Part shown: positions 35,491 through 44,251 of the stretch, piece by piece | How positions within the stretch are numbered: position 1 is the stretch's first letter | Layout: every line of letters begins with the position of its first letter | Origin: Cyanomargarita calcarea GSE-NOS-MK-12-04C | Lineage (GTDB): Bacteria; Cyanobacteriota; Cyanobacteriia; Cyanobacteriales; Nostocaceae | Assembly (NCBI GenBank): GCA_019359595.1 | Contig: JAHHGZ010000012.1 | Location: 123,608-187,607 of the forward strand | Direction of reading: 5' to 3' | DNA length: 64,000 nt | Notes under the pieces: model-generated | The model's input: only the letters and a program-made list of their open reading frames with translations | Database searches by the model: none | Told to the model about the DNA's origin: nothing | Program-made: the position numbers and the translations under genes

Positions 35491-35784
35491 ATGCTAATTG
35501 ATATAGACAAATTAATTGAAGCGCTTCAGTCGGTAGGGGGATTAGAGGAAATTCAGTCGAAACGAATCTCTACCACAGAGTTGCCAGCCCAACTTTATTT
35601 AAGAATGGTCATTGCCAGTTTGGCAACCAAGAAAAGCATAACCAACTGCACGAGTACCGCGCTTGAAACGTATACAATTCGGAATGAAGAGAAGCACTTA
35701 GCAGAGATTAAGCTTCAAGCTGCCGCTGCGGGAATGGGGATTGAAGACTATTTGGCGGATGCTCTAGCAAAACGACTTTTATAA
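35491..35784 (+). CDS. Small prophage protein of unknown function
   Basis: A 97-residue helical protein, MLIDIDKLIEALQSVGGLEEIQ..., with a C-terminal helix ending DYLADALAKRLL. The promoter-like sequence TATACT lies about 15 bp upstream of the ATG. The only neighbour on this strand is the invertible repeat 59 bp downstream. Family not recognised. Confidence 0.5.
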   Translation: MLIDIDKLIEALQSVGGLEEIQSKRISTTELPAQLYLRMVIASLATKKSITNCTSTALETYTIRNEEKHLAEIKLQAAAAGMGIEDYLADALAKRLL

Positions 35785-35842
35785 AAACAGCCCCGGTATC
35801 TACTCTGGGGTTGATTTCGATGTAAACCTATAACCGCAACAA

Positions 35843-36107
35843 GGCTCCGGGTTCTTAGTCACCAAATGCGGACAGCCGTATTTTGGAGATCCGCTGCACC
35901 ATTCTAAAAAATGCGGGCAGCCTTGTTGGAAGATCCTAAAATTTGGACGACATTTTTGGTGGAAGGCTGCCCGCATTTTTCTACGAAAACCCTCCCAAAA
36001 ATTTAGACGACTTTCTTGCGAAGTTGGACGGGACAGAAACTGACAAAAGCCCACTTCGCGCTTTTTCGTTGACGGCTGTCCGCATTTGTCAAGGGTTAGT
36101 GTAGCGG
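35843..36107. repeat. 265-bp invertible repeat, copy 1
   Basis: Structure: flank GGCTCCGGGTTCTTAGTCAC(C), 16-bp terminal repeat AAATGCGGACAGCCGT (35864-35879), 192-bp centre, ACGGCTGTCCGCATTT (36072-36087), flank GTCAAGGGTTAGTGTAGCGG. The centre contains a second inverted pair, AAAATGCGGGCAGCCTT and AAGGCTGCCCGCATTTT. Copy 2 at 40937-41201 has the same flanks in the same orientation but the centre is exactly inverted. This is the pattern expected of a site-specific inversion unit. Confidence 0.85.
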
Positions 36108-36239
36108 TTATGCCTGGTGGACTAAGTGTTATAAGTCACACTCTTAAAATACCAAACTTTATAAAAAATTACTTAATCCTACGGTTTTTTAGTTAGTCGT
36201 TCCAATGCCAGTTTGGTTCTACTTGCTGGCATTAGTATT

Positions 36240-37100
36240 ATGAAAAATATTTTTATACTATTTTTTGAAACTCGCTCTTTGTCACTTCGGAACTATTTAG
36301 TAGAAGACAATATTGGCTTGGCAAGAAAAGTCGCACACGTGGCTGTTAATTCCTCAAATCAACCCTACGAGGATATGCTGTGTTATGCCACAATCGGCCT
36401 AACAAAAGCGGTTGAACGTTACAACCCACTGCTAAATGATTACTTTTCAAGCTTTGCTATGCCGTATATTCGCGGAGAAATTCAGCATTACTTGCGTGAT
36501 AAAGTTTCGGTAGTACGGTTGCACAGAAAATATCAAGAGTTGGCGACTAAGAAAGAAAAAGCTAGCCGTAAAATGACACGCACTCTTGGCAGGATTCCTA
36601 CTAAAAAAGAATTAATTGAAGAGCTACAAATATCAACAGAAATGTTTGAGGAAATAGAAATAGCAGTTACTAATCGAAACAATCAACTACGTTTAGATAT
36701 GCCGATTGGCAGCGACGATTTAAAACTTGGGGATGCGCTACCAGCGAGAGAAAGCATGATTTTTGCTTCGGCTGAACAAATTTGGTTAGAGGTTGAAAAA
36801 GCGATTATAAAAATAAGCCCTCCAATGGCACGAAAGGCTTTAGCACTCATTTATTTAGATGGGATTCCTCTAATTGATGCCGCTTCTAGTCTGAGGTTAG
36901 AAATTCAAGAAATATTGCTATTTTTAGCACAAGGAGTTGAATTATTATCAGAAAGTATAGATATTCCTTTAGAACTAATTGTAAATTTGCTTGCTGATTT
37001 TGGGGAAGAGAAGGATATTAAAAAAGCTTGGGAATTAGCCTCTATTTCGATGGACGATTACTTGCAGGGACAATTTTACGAGTGGCTGAAGTCTGCGTAA
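36240..37100 (+). CDS. Prophage sigma-70 family RNA polymerase sigma factor
   Basis: About 286 residues. Sigma region 2 is clear: LVEDNIGLARKVAHVAV, then ATIGLTKAVERYNP and FSSFAMPYIRGEIQHYLRDK, which correspond to core binding and -10 recognition. Region 3 follows (VRLHRKYQELATKKEKAS, LGRIPTKKELIEELQIS). This resembles the SigF/B/G-like group 3 factors. Region 4 is weakly conserved (ARKALALIYLDGIPLIDAASSL), so -35 recognition may be altered. ATG 36240 is chosen over a TTG at 36213. Likely it transcribes the late or head genes downstream. Confidence 0.8.
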   Translation: MKNIFILFFETRSLSLRNYLVEDNIGLARKVAHVAVNSSNQPYEDMLCYATIGLTKAVERYNPLLNDYFSSFAMPYIRGEIQHYLRDKVSVVRLHRKYQELATKKEKASRKMTRTLGRIPTKKELIEELQISTEMFEEIEIAVTNRNNQLRLDMPIGSDDLKLGDALPARESMIFASAEQIWLEVEKAIIKISPPMARKALALIYLDGIPLIDAASSLRLEIQEILLFLAQGVELLSESIDIPLELIVNLLADFGEEKDIKKAWELASISMDDYLQGQFYEWLKSA

Positions 37101-37136
37101 TAGCGATTGCTAGAAGTAAAGCGAGTTGAGAGTTCG

Positions 37137-37700
37137 TCATAATTTCTCACATAAGGTGGCGTTGATTCGGTGGTTGGGGTTGCCAACCTCTGCGCGAATC
37201 TTCTCCTCTAAAATTCCCACCCAATCAAAATTACTTAACTCTTTTTCTCGGAGGCAAGCAAATGCAACTTGGAGTATTGCACGAGTTGCTGATAGTCGCG
37301 TTCGAGTGCTGGAGGAATAAGCAAATCCTTCCAAATCAACATCCCAAGCATCAATGAGGTGACTAGCACCACTTGGGGTAATTGAAAAGAGAGCAAACCG
37401 ATGAGTTTGCATAGGAGTAGGGTGCGGACGCGCTCTGAGAGTGACAATTGTTCCGTTGAATTCCCCAATAAAATCAGCTTGTAGTTCACACAGGTAATCA
37501 AGGACGAGTAGGTAATCGGATTCTTGTGACCTAACAATTCGCAGTGTTGCTCTTGATCCAGGGGTGCTTCGTTCGATTTGGAGGATTGCCCCACGTTTGG
37601 TATACCAGCGCTTAAGGACGTGTGGGTAGTCAGGCTTTCGTTTGCGGTGCCATCGGCGAAGCCATCTTCTAAGTAGTCTGATCCATCCTGATCCTGCCAC
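37137..37700 (-). CDS. Small basic prophage protein of unknown function
   Basis: A 187-residue protein with an Arg/Lys/Trp-rich N-terminus (LLRRWLRRWHRKRKP) and a C-terminal beta-rich part (LLVLDYLCELQADFIGEFNGTIVTL). The start is GTG 37700, next to the stop of the gene upstream. A competing frame at 37235-37702 (155 residues) looks less protein-like, so I prefer this one, but both are possible. Family not recognised. Confidence 0.5.
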   Translation of the reverse strand: MAGSGWIRLLRRWLRRWHRKRKPDYPHVLKRWYTKRGAILQIERSTPGSRATLRIVRSQESDYLLVLDYLCELQADFIGEFNGTIVTLRARPHPTPMQTHRFALFSITPSGASHLIDAWDVDLEGFAYSSSTRTRLSATRAILQVAFACLREKELSNFDWVGILEEKIRAEVGNPNHRINATLCEKL

Positions 37701-37701
37701 A

Positions 37702-37992
37702 TTATTCCTTTGCCCCGCCGATGTTAAACTTACTGAGAAAATTATAAATTTGCTCGGTGGGAGAGGTGCGAATTAATGTTCCTAGCGCTGAGATTACTCC
37801 AATCCGTCGTATTGATTCATCAAATTTAACTTTTCCTGACCAAGACTCTTGAATCGTTGCTCCAACTGGCAAAAACAAAAGTGCCCACAGTAAAAACTCG
37901 AAAGGGTCTAGGTGTATACTGCGCTTACTAAAGCGCAAATGAATGCCATTTCGCCGACGGTTAGGACAAGTTGTTGGACAAGAATTTTCCAT
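37702..37992 (-). CDS. Small membrane-associated prophage protein
   Basis: A 96-residue protein with one hydrophobic helix (DPFEFLLWALLFLPVGATI, about 29-47). Its 5' end overlaps the HTH gene by 31 bp, and the stop abuts the next gene. Its annotation remains hypothetical. Confidence 0.5.
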   Translation of the reverse strand: MENSCPTTCPNRRRNGIHLRFSKRSIHLDPFEFLLWALLFLPVGATIQESWSGKVKFDESIRRIGVISALGTLIRTSPTEQIYNFLSKFNIGGAKE

Positions 37993-38539
37993 TTCCGTTT
38001 GTTAAGTCTTTACCTTGAACGTTCCCTGTCGCGACAAAATGCGAGTCAACAAAAGCCACAAGGTCGATATATCTGAATCTCCAGCTACCCCCTTGCTTCA
38101 CACCAATAAATCTTCCAGCTTTTGCAGCTTCAAGCAATCCTTTTTTTGAGAATCCCGATATTTTAGCTGCTTCTTCAATTGTGATTGTTAACTTTTGATA
38201 CAGACGTTTGTTTTTTTGCTCCTCGATAAGTTCTTGCACTAATTGCATCAAAATTATGCGTTCGCCAGCAGCGACAGACAGCGACAATTGAGATGTCTCG
38301 GTTGTCTCCATCCTGTTATCTTCGACTGGAATTGCCCTATGTACAGGCATTTTAAGTTCTTCTTCAAGTGCCATCACATCTTCTTTTTCAAACATGGCTT
38401 TTCCGGCGACATAGACCGTTTTTAGTTTGCCCGATTTGACATAACGCTCAACGGTTTTTGTTGAAACCCGTAAGTAATCTGCAACTTCGTACTTATTCAT
38501 ACCCTGCGACACCCGTAGACAGTAGTTTTCTGCGGTCAT
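37961..38539 (-). CDS. Protein with two excisionase-type helix-turn-helix domains
   Basis: A 192-residue regulator. Residues about 14-54 (MNKYEVADYLRVSTKTVERYVKSGKL) form a MerR/excisionase-type winged HTH, and a second similar unit (ITIEEAAKISGFSKKGLLEAAKAG...RYIDLVAFVDS) lies near residues 119-165. Two such domains in tandem suggest binding of a paired operator. It is divergent from the small gene at 38648, so it may repress the packaging genes. An alternative ATG exists at 38500. Confidence 0.75.
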   Translation of the reverse strand: MTAENYCLRVSQGMNKYEVADYLRVSTKTVERYVKSGKLKTVYVAGKAMFEKEDVMALEEELKMPVHRAIPVEDNRMETTETSQLSLSVAAGERIILMQLVQELIEEQKNKRLYQKLTITIEEAAKISGFSKKGLLEAAKAGRFIGVKQGGSWRFRYIDLVAFVDSHFVATGNVQGKDLTNGNGKFLSNNLS

Positions 38540-38647
38540 TGTCGCACCTTGTCTGGGCTGTTCAGCAATTTGGGGGAAACTTAATTAAGTTAACAATTAT
38601 GTCTTCGGAAGTATTGTATTTTTACAAAATTGCGATATTAACAAACT

Positions 38648-38872
38648 ATGACTATTTCAGATACAGATTTGATTGAGCTTTCTAATCAACATTGCGAACT
38701 CATAGGGAAAAAAGCTCTGTTGATATCCTTGTTAAAATCCGTTCGTCGTTTTGAAATGGATTGTTTGGAGTGCGGAGACTACAAAACTTTTCGGTTTGGC
38801 AAGCAAATTGATGCGTTGATTTCTGAAGAGGTCGGGAATTGTAGGGTGGAAGTAGGGTTAGTCGCAAGTTAA
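38648..38872 (+). CDS. Small prophage protein, first gene of the packaging operon
   Basis: A 74-residue protein, MTISDTDLIELSNQHCELIG..., with three Cys residues. Its last base is directly followed by the GTG of the terminase small subunit gene, so the two are coupled. Function unknown. Confidence 0.55.
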   Translation: MTISDTDLIELSNQHCELIGKKALLISLLKSVRRFEMDCLECGDYKTFRFGKQIDALISEEVGNCRVEVGLVAS

Positions 38873-39340
38873 GTGCCAAAAAAAATCGAGTGGGACGAAA
38901 TTAAAAAAGCATATTTGGAGGAAGCTGAAACCTATGCCAGTCTTGCCTTACGGTTTGGCGTGGGCAAAAGCACGATTGAAGCGCGAGCCTCGGCTGAGGG
39001 ATGGGCGGCGCTGAAGAAGGGTAAGGATTCTGGGGTTTCTAGGTCTGCGTTTCAGGGTACACCCCAGAAACCCCAAATCAGGGCTAGAAGCCTCACTGTG
39101 CAAAGTATTGACGAGATTGAGATAATTCAGGATGCCATCACCAAGCTGAGTGGCGATTTGCACGTTGCCGAACCCAAATCGGCTGAAGGTGTGGCGGGTG
39201 CGATCGCTAAATTAGTTGAACTACACAATCGGCTCGTGCCAAAAACTGCATCTGACCTTGCTGATATGGCAATTGAACTAGGGATTGCCCCTGCTGACTT
39301 TATTCGCGCATTGAACAGCAAGTGGCAAGAAAGAGCGTAA
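38873..39340 (+). CDS. Terminase small subunit-like protein
   Basis: A 155-residue protein directly before terminase large subunit. The N-terminal part (IEWDEIKKAYLEEAETYASLALRFGVGKSTIEARASAEGW) is a helix-turn-helix of the type found in small terminases (Mu gp27-like or Nu1-like). The C-terminal part is helical. It overlaps the large subunit gene by 19 bp. The start is GTG 38873. Confidence 0.75.
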   Translation: MPKKIEWDEIKKAYLEEAETYASLALRFGVGKSTIEARASAEGWAALKKGKDSGVSRSAFQGTPQKPQIRARSLTVQSIDEIEIIQDAITKLSGDLHVAEPKSAEGVAGAIAKLVELHNRLVPKTASDLADMAIELGIAPADFIRALNSKWQERA

Positions 39341-40900
39341 AGGCACGGGAGGAATTTGCCGAAGCTTGCGCTATTGAGTTGGGGTTAGAAGTAGTAAGTG
39401 AGATTGATTATTCTTGCTATGCGACAGACCCGATAGGCTTTATCGAAAAAGAATTATTGGAAATTTTGACGGACAAACAGAAAGAAATATGTCTTTCTGT
39501 TCGGGATAACCGCGAAACTAATGTACAGGCTTGTCATGGTGCAGGTAAAAGTTTTTTGGCTTCCCGGTTGTGCTTATGGTGGATTTATGCAGTTACTGGA
39601 TTGGTTATTACCACTGCGCCAACTGACCGTCAAGTTGAGCAAATTATTTGGGGTGAAATTCGCAAAGTTCGCGGGAGGTTAAAGCTTCCAGGTGAATTTG
39701 GCATGAAATTTCTTCGCGTCTCCGAACAAGCGCGGGGCTTTGGTTTTACAGCTAGCCACACCAATTCAAACGCTTTTCAGGGTATCCACAACGACGCGCT
39801 GCTGGTAATTGAGGATGAGGCCTGCGGCATTTCGGAAGAAATTGACAATGGTGCGGAATCCTGCACCACGGGAGCGAAAAACCGGATGTTACGAATTGGC
39901 AACCCCATTCAAGGGGGCGGCTCATTTCAACGGGCCTGTGTGCGATCGCATATTCGCATTGCCGCGTGGTCGCATCCTAATGTTGCCTGGGCTTACGAGA
40001 AACGTCACGACGGCAACCATCGGCTCAAACCCGAAGTAGCAGTAGAAATATTAGACTTTGATGGCGAGGTCAAGGACTCAAAGCTTTGGGCCGATTGGTG
40101 TGAGCGAGATGTTGTCCCTGGGGCTGTGTCGATATCTTGGATTGAGAATGTTCGCAGGAAAAAATCTGAATCTTCGGCGTTTTGGCAAAGCCGAGTTGAG
40201 GGGCTATTCCCAGTCGATAGCGAGCAATCAATAGTGCCTCGATCGTGGTTTTTGGCTGCCCGCGCTCGCTACGATGCTGACCCCGCACGGTGGAATGAAA
40301 TGGCAAACTATCACCTCTGGCGACATGGACTTGACGTGGGGGACGGTGGTGACGACCATGCAACTGCATCCTGGCGCGGAGCAGTGCTATATGTAGCTGC
40401 GACAATTCCTACCAAAGGCGATAGGCTCGATGTTTCGCGAGCTGCAGGTGCGGGCGCAAAGTTGATTAAAACTAATGGCGGAGTTGTGATGGTGGATATT
40501 ATTGGTGTTGGGGCAGGGGCTTTGTCGGCGATGCTTGAAGAGGAATATCAAGCAGTTGGAAGACATTGGGGGGAAGCACCCGACGAACCTGCACTGTACG
40601 CCAATCGCAAAGCTGAGGATTATTGGCTGCTGCGAGAAGCTTTTCGCAATGAAGAAATTGCGAAAAGCTCCGCTGGGAGATATCGAAGAAATGTTGATGG
40701 AGGATTTAGCGGGAACCTACTATGAGGAAACCTCCACCGGGAAAACTAAGATTGAAGATAAAAAGAAGACAATACAGCGTCTGCATCGCTCGCCTAACGT
40801 TGGCGATGCCTGCGTGTACGGGTTCGCAGCACAGGCGAAGCCAATAGAGTTTGAGTCAATCGGACGTACACGCAGTACAACAAAATTAAGTGATTATTGA
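39322..40900 (+). CDS. Terminase large subunit (Mu gp28-like), frameshifted
   Basis: ATPase and nuclease that packages DNA. The N-terminal frame (39322-40725) has the Walker A-like VQACHGAGKS (residues 68-77) and Walker B VIEDE (about 162-166). At the run of four A at 40663-40666 the frame must shift by +1: from REAFRNEEIAK it continues in a second frame as APLGDIEEMLMEDLAGTYYE and KIEDKKKTIQRLHRSPNVGDACVYGF, typical of the terminase C-terminus. The unshifted frame ends at 40725. Either one base was inserted or a frameshift is used. The full product would be about 525 residues. Confidence 0.8.
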
Positions 40901-40936
40901 TTCTCAGTAGTCGCTGATAAATTTTCCAGTGACTAC

Positions 40937-41201
40937 GGCTCCGGGTTCTTAGTCACCAAATGCGGACAGCCGTCAACGAAAAAGCGCGAAGTGGGCTTTT
41001 GTCAGTTTCTGTCCCGTCCAACTTCGCAAGAAAGTCGTCTAAATTTTTGGGAGGGTTTTCGTAGAAAAATGCGGGCAGCCTTCCACCAAAAATGTCGTCC
41101 AAATTTTAGGATCTTCCAACAAGGCTGCCCGCATTTTTTAGAATGGTGCAGCGGATCTCCAAAATACGGCTGTCCGCATTTGTCAAGGGTTGGTGTAGCG
41201 G
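40937..41201. repeat. 265-bp invertible repeat, copy 2 (centre inverted)
   Basis: Same flanks and TIRs as 35843-36107, in the same orientation. The centre between the TIRs (40974-41165) is the exact reverse complement of the centre in copy 1. The right flank has one change (GGGTTG for GGGTTA). It lies between terminase and portal, 18 bp before the portal start. Both copies are 265 bp. Confidence 0.85.
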
Positions 41202-41218
41202 GAACTGTAGGGTAAAAA

Positions 41219-43306
41219 ATGCCACTGCCCCGTAACCAAAGCTCTGAAATCGCTTCAATTAAACGCGACCATACGCTGTATCTCAACGCCTTTACGGGCT
41301 TGACTTACATGAACCCGGACGACGTTTTACAAGGGCGCGGGTACGGGCAGTATCAAGCTTACGAGGATTTAAAAAAGGACGGACACGCCTATTCTGTGCT
41401 GCAAAAGCGTTACTTAGCAGTGGTTTCTCGCGAGTGGAAAGTCGAACCGGCGAGCAGTGCGCAGGCAGATAAGAAAGCGGCTGATATGGTGCGATATCAC
41501 CTCACCCACCTAGCGGCCCGTGCTGAAGACCAGGATGTTGTATCAGTTGGGTTTGATGGGCTGTGTTACAACTTGCTCGATGCAGTTTTAAAGGGTTACA
41601 AGCCAGCCGAAATTATCTGGAATGAGGACGGAAGCGAGATATTTCCCGCGCAGGTAAAGACCCGCAACCAGCAGCGGTTTCCGTTTGGGGTGAATCAAAC
41701 AAGCGGACGTTGGGAAATGCGATTGCTCACACCAGAAGATATGGTTCATGGGGAGGCTGTGCAGCAGATGTACCCACGCAAGTTTTTTGTGCATTCCTTT
41801 GGTGCAAATGATGACAACCCCTACGGTGCAGGGGTTGGACGAACCATATGGTGGAATGTTTTTTTCAAGAAACAGGATATTAAATTCTGGTTACAGTTCG
41901 TTGATAAGTTTGCTTCCCCCACCGCGATTGGTACGTACCCGCGTGGTGCAACCCAAGAGCAGAAAAGTACTTTGCTCGCAGCGCTGAATGCGATCGCAAC
42001 CGATGCTGGCGTGGCCGTGCCGGAAGGGCTGGGCATTACGCTGCTCGAAGCTGCTCGCAGTGGCTCAATTTCTACCTACAAAGACCTTGCTGAATACATG
42101 GACAGCGAGATTAGTAAGGCAGTACTAGGTGAAACCCTTAGCACCGAGATGGGTAGTACTGGTAGTTATGCAGCCGCACAAACACATGACAAGGTGAGTC
42201 AAAGACTAGCGAAGGCTGACGCTGACTTGCTTTCGGATACTTTAAACCGGACGTTAGTGAAGTGGATAACCGCGTACAACTTACCCAATGCCAAACCCCC
42301 GCGAGTATGGCGGGATTTTGGGGAACAGGAGGATTTAAACAGTCGCTCACAACGCGATAAAACTTTGTTTGACATGGGTTTTAAGCTTAAGCCCGAAGCC
42401 GTGAAGGAGGTGTACGGCGATGATTATGAGCCGATACAAGAGCAAAGTCAAGAAGTAACACCAGACCAGTTTTTAGCTAATTCTGGCGTTGATAACACTC
42501 CAGTATCCGACACAACGGATATGGCTGAAACGCTGGATTTTGGTAGCATTATCGACCGAGTTCTTAAGTGGCAGGGATTATCAATAGGGGTGGAATACCT
42601 TCCTGGTATGGTGCGGTTCCCCGGTCGCAGAACCAGTAAAAAGCTGCGTTCTGGATACGGACATATACGGGGGTACGTAGGTGCGGATGACGAGGCGCTT
42701 GATTGCTACCTGTATCCCGGATTGCTTAATCTGGAGCCAGGGGGGAGCGATGCAGTGTACGAAGTGCGCCAACTGTCAGACGATGGCGATTTTGACGAAC
42801 ACAAATATATGCTTGGCTATGGCAACATTGATGTTGCCCGTCAAGCTTATCTTCAAGAAATGCCAGGGTCGTTTTTTGGGGGGATAATTGAGGTTACACT
42901 GAGCAGTTTGGAACAATATCGTCGTCAACCGCTGAACCTCTCAACTTCTCAATCATTGCCAATAGCATCAAATTTTACAGAGCTTGAGAAGGATGGAATT
43001 GACCGCTACACCGAGCAGTTAGCGAAACGCACCGCACCGATTATCGATAGTTGGGTTGAGCAAGTTAGGGACGCGATCGCAAACAGTAGCAATTTCGCAG
43101 AAGCACAAGAGCGCATTATTCAACTTTACCCCGACCTTGACACAACTAGTTTCGCGGAAGTGATGGGACAAGCGTTGATTGCGAGTGAGGCTGCGGGTAG
43201 GTGGGAGGTACTGGAGGAAGTTAGGGGTGCGGAGTTCGTAGAAAGCGAAACAATTTCTTTTGCAGCTTCAAAAAAAAAGAAGCAACTTCCGGGTCTCTCC
43301 TCGTAG
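41219..43306 (+). CDS. Mu-like portal (DUF935) with inserted pyrophosphatase-like domain
   Basis: 695 residues. The N-terminal portion (about 20-400) is the DUF935/Mu gp29 portal: RDHTLYLNAFTGLTYMNPDDV, SREWKVEP, GYKPAEIIWNEDG, GRTIWWNVFFKKQDIKFWLQF. Residues about 450-570 (GVEYLPGMVRFPGR, GYGHIRGYVGADDEALDCYL, DDGDFDEHKYMLGY) resemble the small pyrophosphatase-like domain seen in polyvalent phage and plasmid proteins. The C-terminal part (570-695) returns to the DUF935 type. It ends with an A9 run, at which a -1 shift would join the next gene. The domain is probably a late acquisition. Confidence 0.85.
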   Translation: MPLPRNQSSEIASIKRDHTLYLNAFTGLTYMNPDDVLQGRGYGQYQAYEDLKKDGHAYSVLQKRYLAVVSREWKVEPASSAQADKKAADMVRYHLTHLAARAEDQDVVSVGFDGLCYNLLDAVLKGYKPAEIIWNEDGSEIFPAQVKTRNQQRFPFGVNQTSGRWEMRLLTPEDMVHGEAVQQMYPRKFFVHSFGANDDNPYGAGVGRTIWWNVFFKKQDIKFWLQFVDKFASPTAIGTYPRGATQEQKSTLLAALNAIATDAGVAVPEGLGITLLEAARSGSISTYKDLAEYMDSEISKAVLGETLSTEMGSTGSYAAAQTHDKVSQRLAKADADLLSDTLNRTLVKWITAYNLPNAKPPRVWRDFGEQEDLNSRSQRDKTLFDMGFKLKPEAVKEVYGDDYEPIQEQSQEVTPDQFLANSGVDNTPVSDTTDMAETLDFGSIIDRVLKWQGLSIGVEYLPGMVRFPGRRTSKKLRSGYGHIRGYVGADDEALDCYLYPGLLNLEPGGSDAVYEVRQLSDDGDFDEHKYMLGYGNIDVARQAYLQEMPGSFFGGIIEVTLSSLEQYRRQPLNLSTSQSLPIASNFTELEKDGIDRYTEQLAKRTAPIIDSWVEQVRDAIANSSNFAEAQERIIQLYPDLDTTSFAEVMGQALIASEAAGRWEVLEEVRGAEFVESETISFAASKKKKQLPGLSS
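43270..43282 (+). promoter_or_regulatory. Candidate programmed -1 frameshift site A AAA AAG
   Basis: In the portal frame the sequence reads TCA AAA AAA AAG AAG; the heptamer A AAA AAG at 43273-43279 is the classical bacterial slippery site, as in dnaX. A -1 slip gives GAA GCA ACT..., which stays open through GRWRDPLTGRFIN and joins in frame with the gene at 43354. The zero frame stops at 43306. Confidence 0.6.
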
Positions 43307-43353
43307 ATAGTCGCGGGCGGTGGCGCGACCCTCTTACCGGCAGGTTTATCAAT

Positions 43354-44139
43354 ATGCCGGATATAAAAACTGAGGCAATCCGAAAACATATTGAGAATGA
43401 GCTTGAAGATGGGGGGCATGCTTCTGTTGCTAGAAATTTAATCCGAGATATTAGCAAACTTAAGTTATTGTCTTTGACTACTCCTGCTGCTTATAAAGCA
43501 ACAGTTGAGCAGTTACAGCGAAAGTATAAAAACAGCCCTTTCGCCCTTTCGCTGATTTTGGCGCTGCAATTAGAGCGAGGTGTTTCCAGTAAAGCCAATG
43601 CAGCCAATAACATTCAGGAGTTAGAAAAACTTTTAACCGCTTCAACAAAAACTACAGTAACAAGCGAGCCAGCACTAAAACACAATCTTAGAGATATTCA
43701 AGTTAATGTAACTCCCGTTCGTCCCGATTCCGGGTTAACAGCTATTCAAAGTCAATTAAGCACGGTGGATATCAGTAAGCTAACTGATGGCGAGAAAGTC
43801 CAATTCGCCGCAGATTCTTCAGCCCTGCAAGCTGTATTAAAGTATCGTAAGTCAGTCGAGGATTTGAATGCTTTGGTAACAGAAATCAATTCCACCAAAA
43901 ACTTTTCTTCAGACTCCTATGAGCAGCTAACTCTTGAGCGCTCAAGAGTTTGGAGTGAAATGAAGCAAGCGCTGGATGAGGCGCATGGTCTAAAAGGGTC
44001 TTATTTGTCTCACCCAGAATTGGATGGATACCTGGAAAATATGCAAAAAATTTCTAGGGAGTCTCCAGGCGGTTACAAAGTTACGTTACCAAGTGATATG
44101 TCCCAGTTGAAGGCAAAAGCAGCGCCTTCGCCTTGCTAA
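43354..44139 (+). CDS. Phage protein of unknown function, possible C-terminal extension of the portal
   Basis: A 261-residue helical protein if started at ATG 43354. Upstream in the same frame lie VDSRGRWRDPLTGRFIN and open codons back to the A9 run, so the frame-shifted portal-fusion product would be 973 residues. The end (KAKAAPSPC) looks abnormal: a +1 shift at the GCAAAAGC motif near 44115 would instead give KQRLRLAKSKVADEAANYIF and a stop at 44179. Both readings suggest that this gene depends on frame changes or has suffered a small insertion. Confidence 0.55.
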   Translation: MPDIKTEAIRKHIENELEDGGHASVARNLIRDISKLKLLSLTTPAAYKATVEQLQRKYKNSPFALSLILALQLERGVSSKANAANNIQELEKLLTASTKTTVTSEPALKHNLRDIQVNVTPVRPDSGLTAIQSQLSTVDISKLTDGEKVQFAADSSALQAVLKYRKSVEDLNALVTEINSTKNFSSDSYEQLTLERSRVWSEMKQALDEAHGLKGSYLSHPELDGYLENMQKISRESPGGYKVTLPSDMSQLKAKAAPSPC

Positions 44140-44251
44140 GAGTAAAGTCGCTGATGAAGCTGCTAACTATATATTTTAATTGTAAAGTGCGGATCGCTGT
44201 TTGTAATGTTTGTGGATCTGTTTGTTAGTTCATGAGGCGATCGCTTTCTAA

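Noticed and set aside
35800..36054. Apparent ORF of 84 residues repeated at 40991-41215 as an identical protein
   Set aside because: The protein identity is only a consequence of the identical DNA of the invertible repeat. The sequence (Cys, His, Phe rich) does not look like a conserved protein and there is no ribosome-binding site.
37235..37702. 155-residue ORF overlapping 37137-37700 in another frame
   Set aside because: Only one of the two can be coding. The 187-residue frame has a more protein-like composition. I keep the alternative as possible.
39809..40405. Several ORFs antisense to or out of frame with terminase
   Set aside because: They are shadows of the terminase gene.
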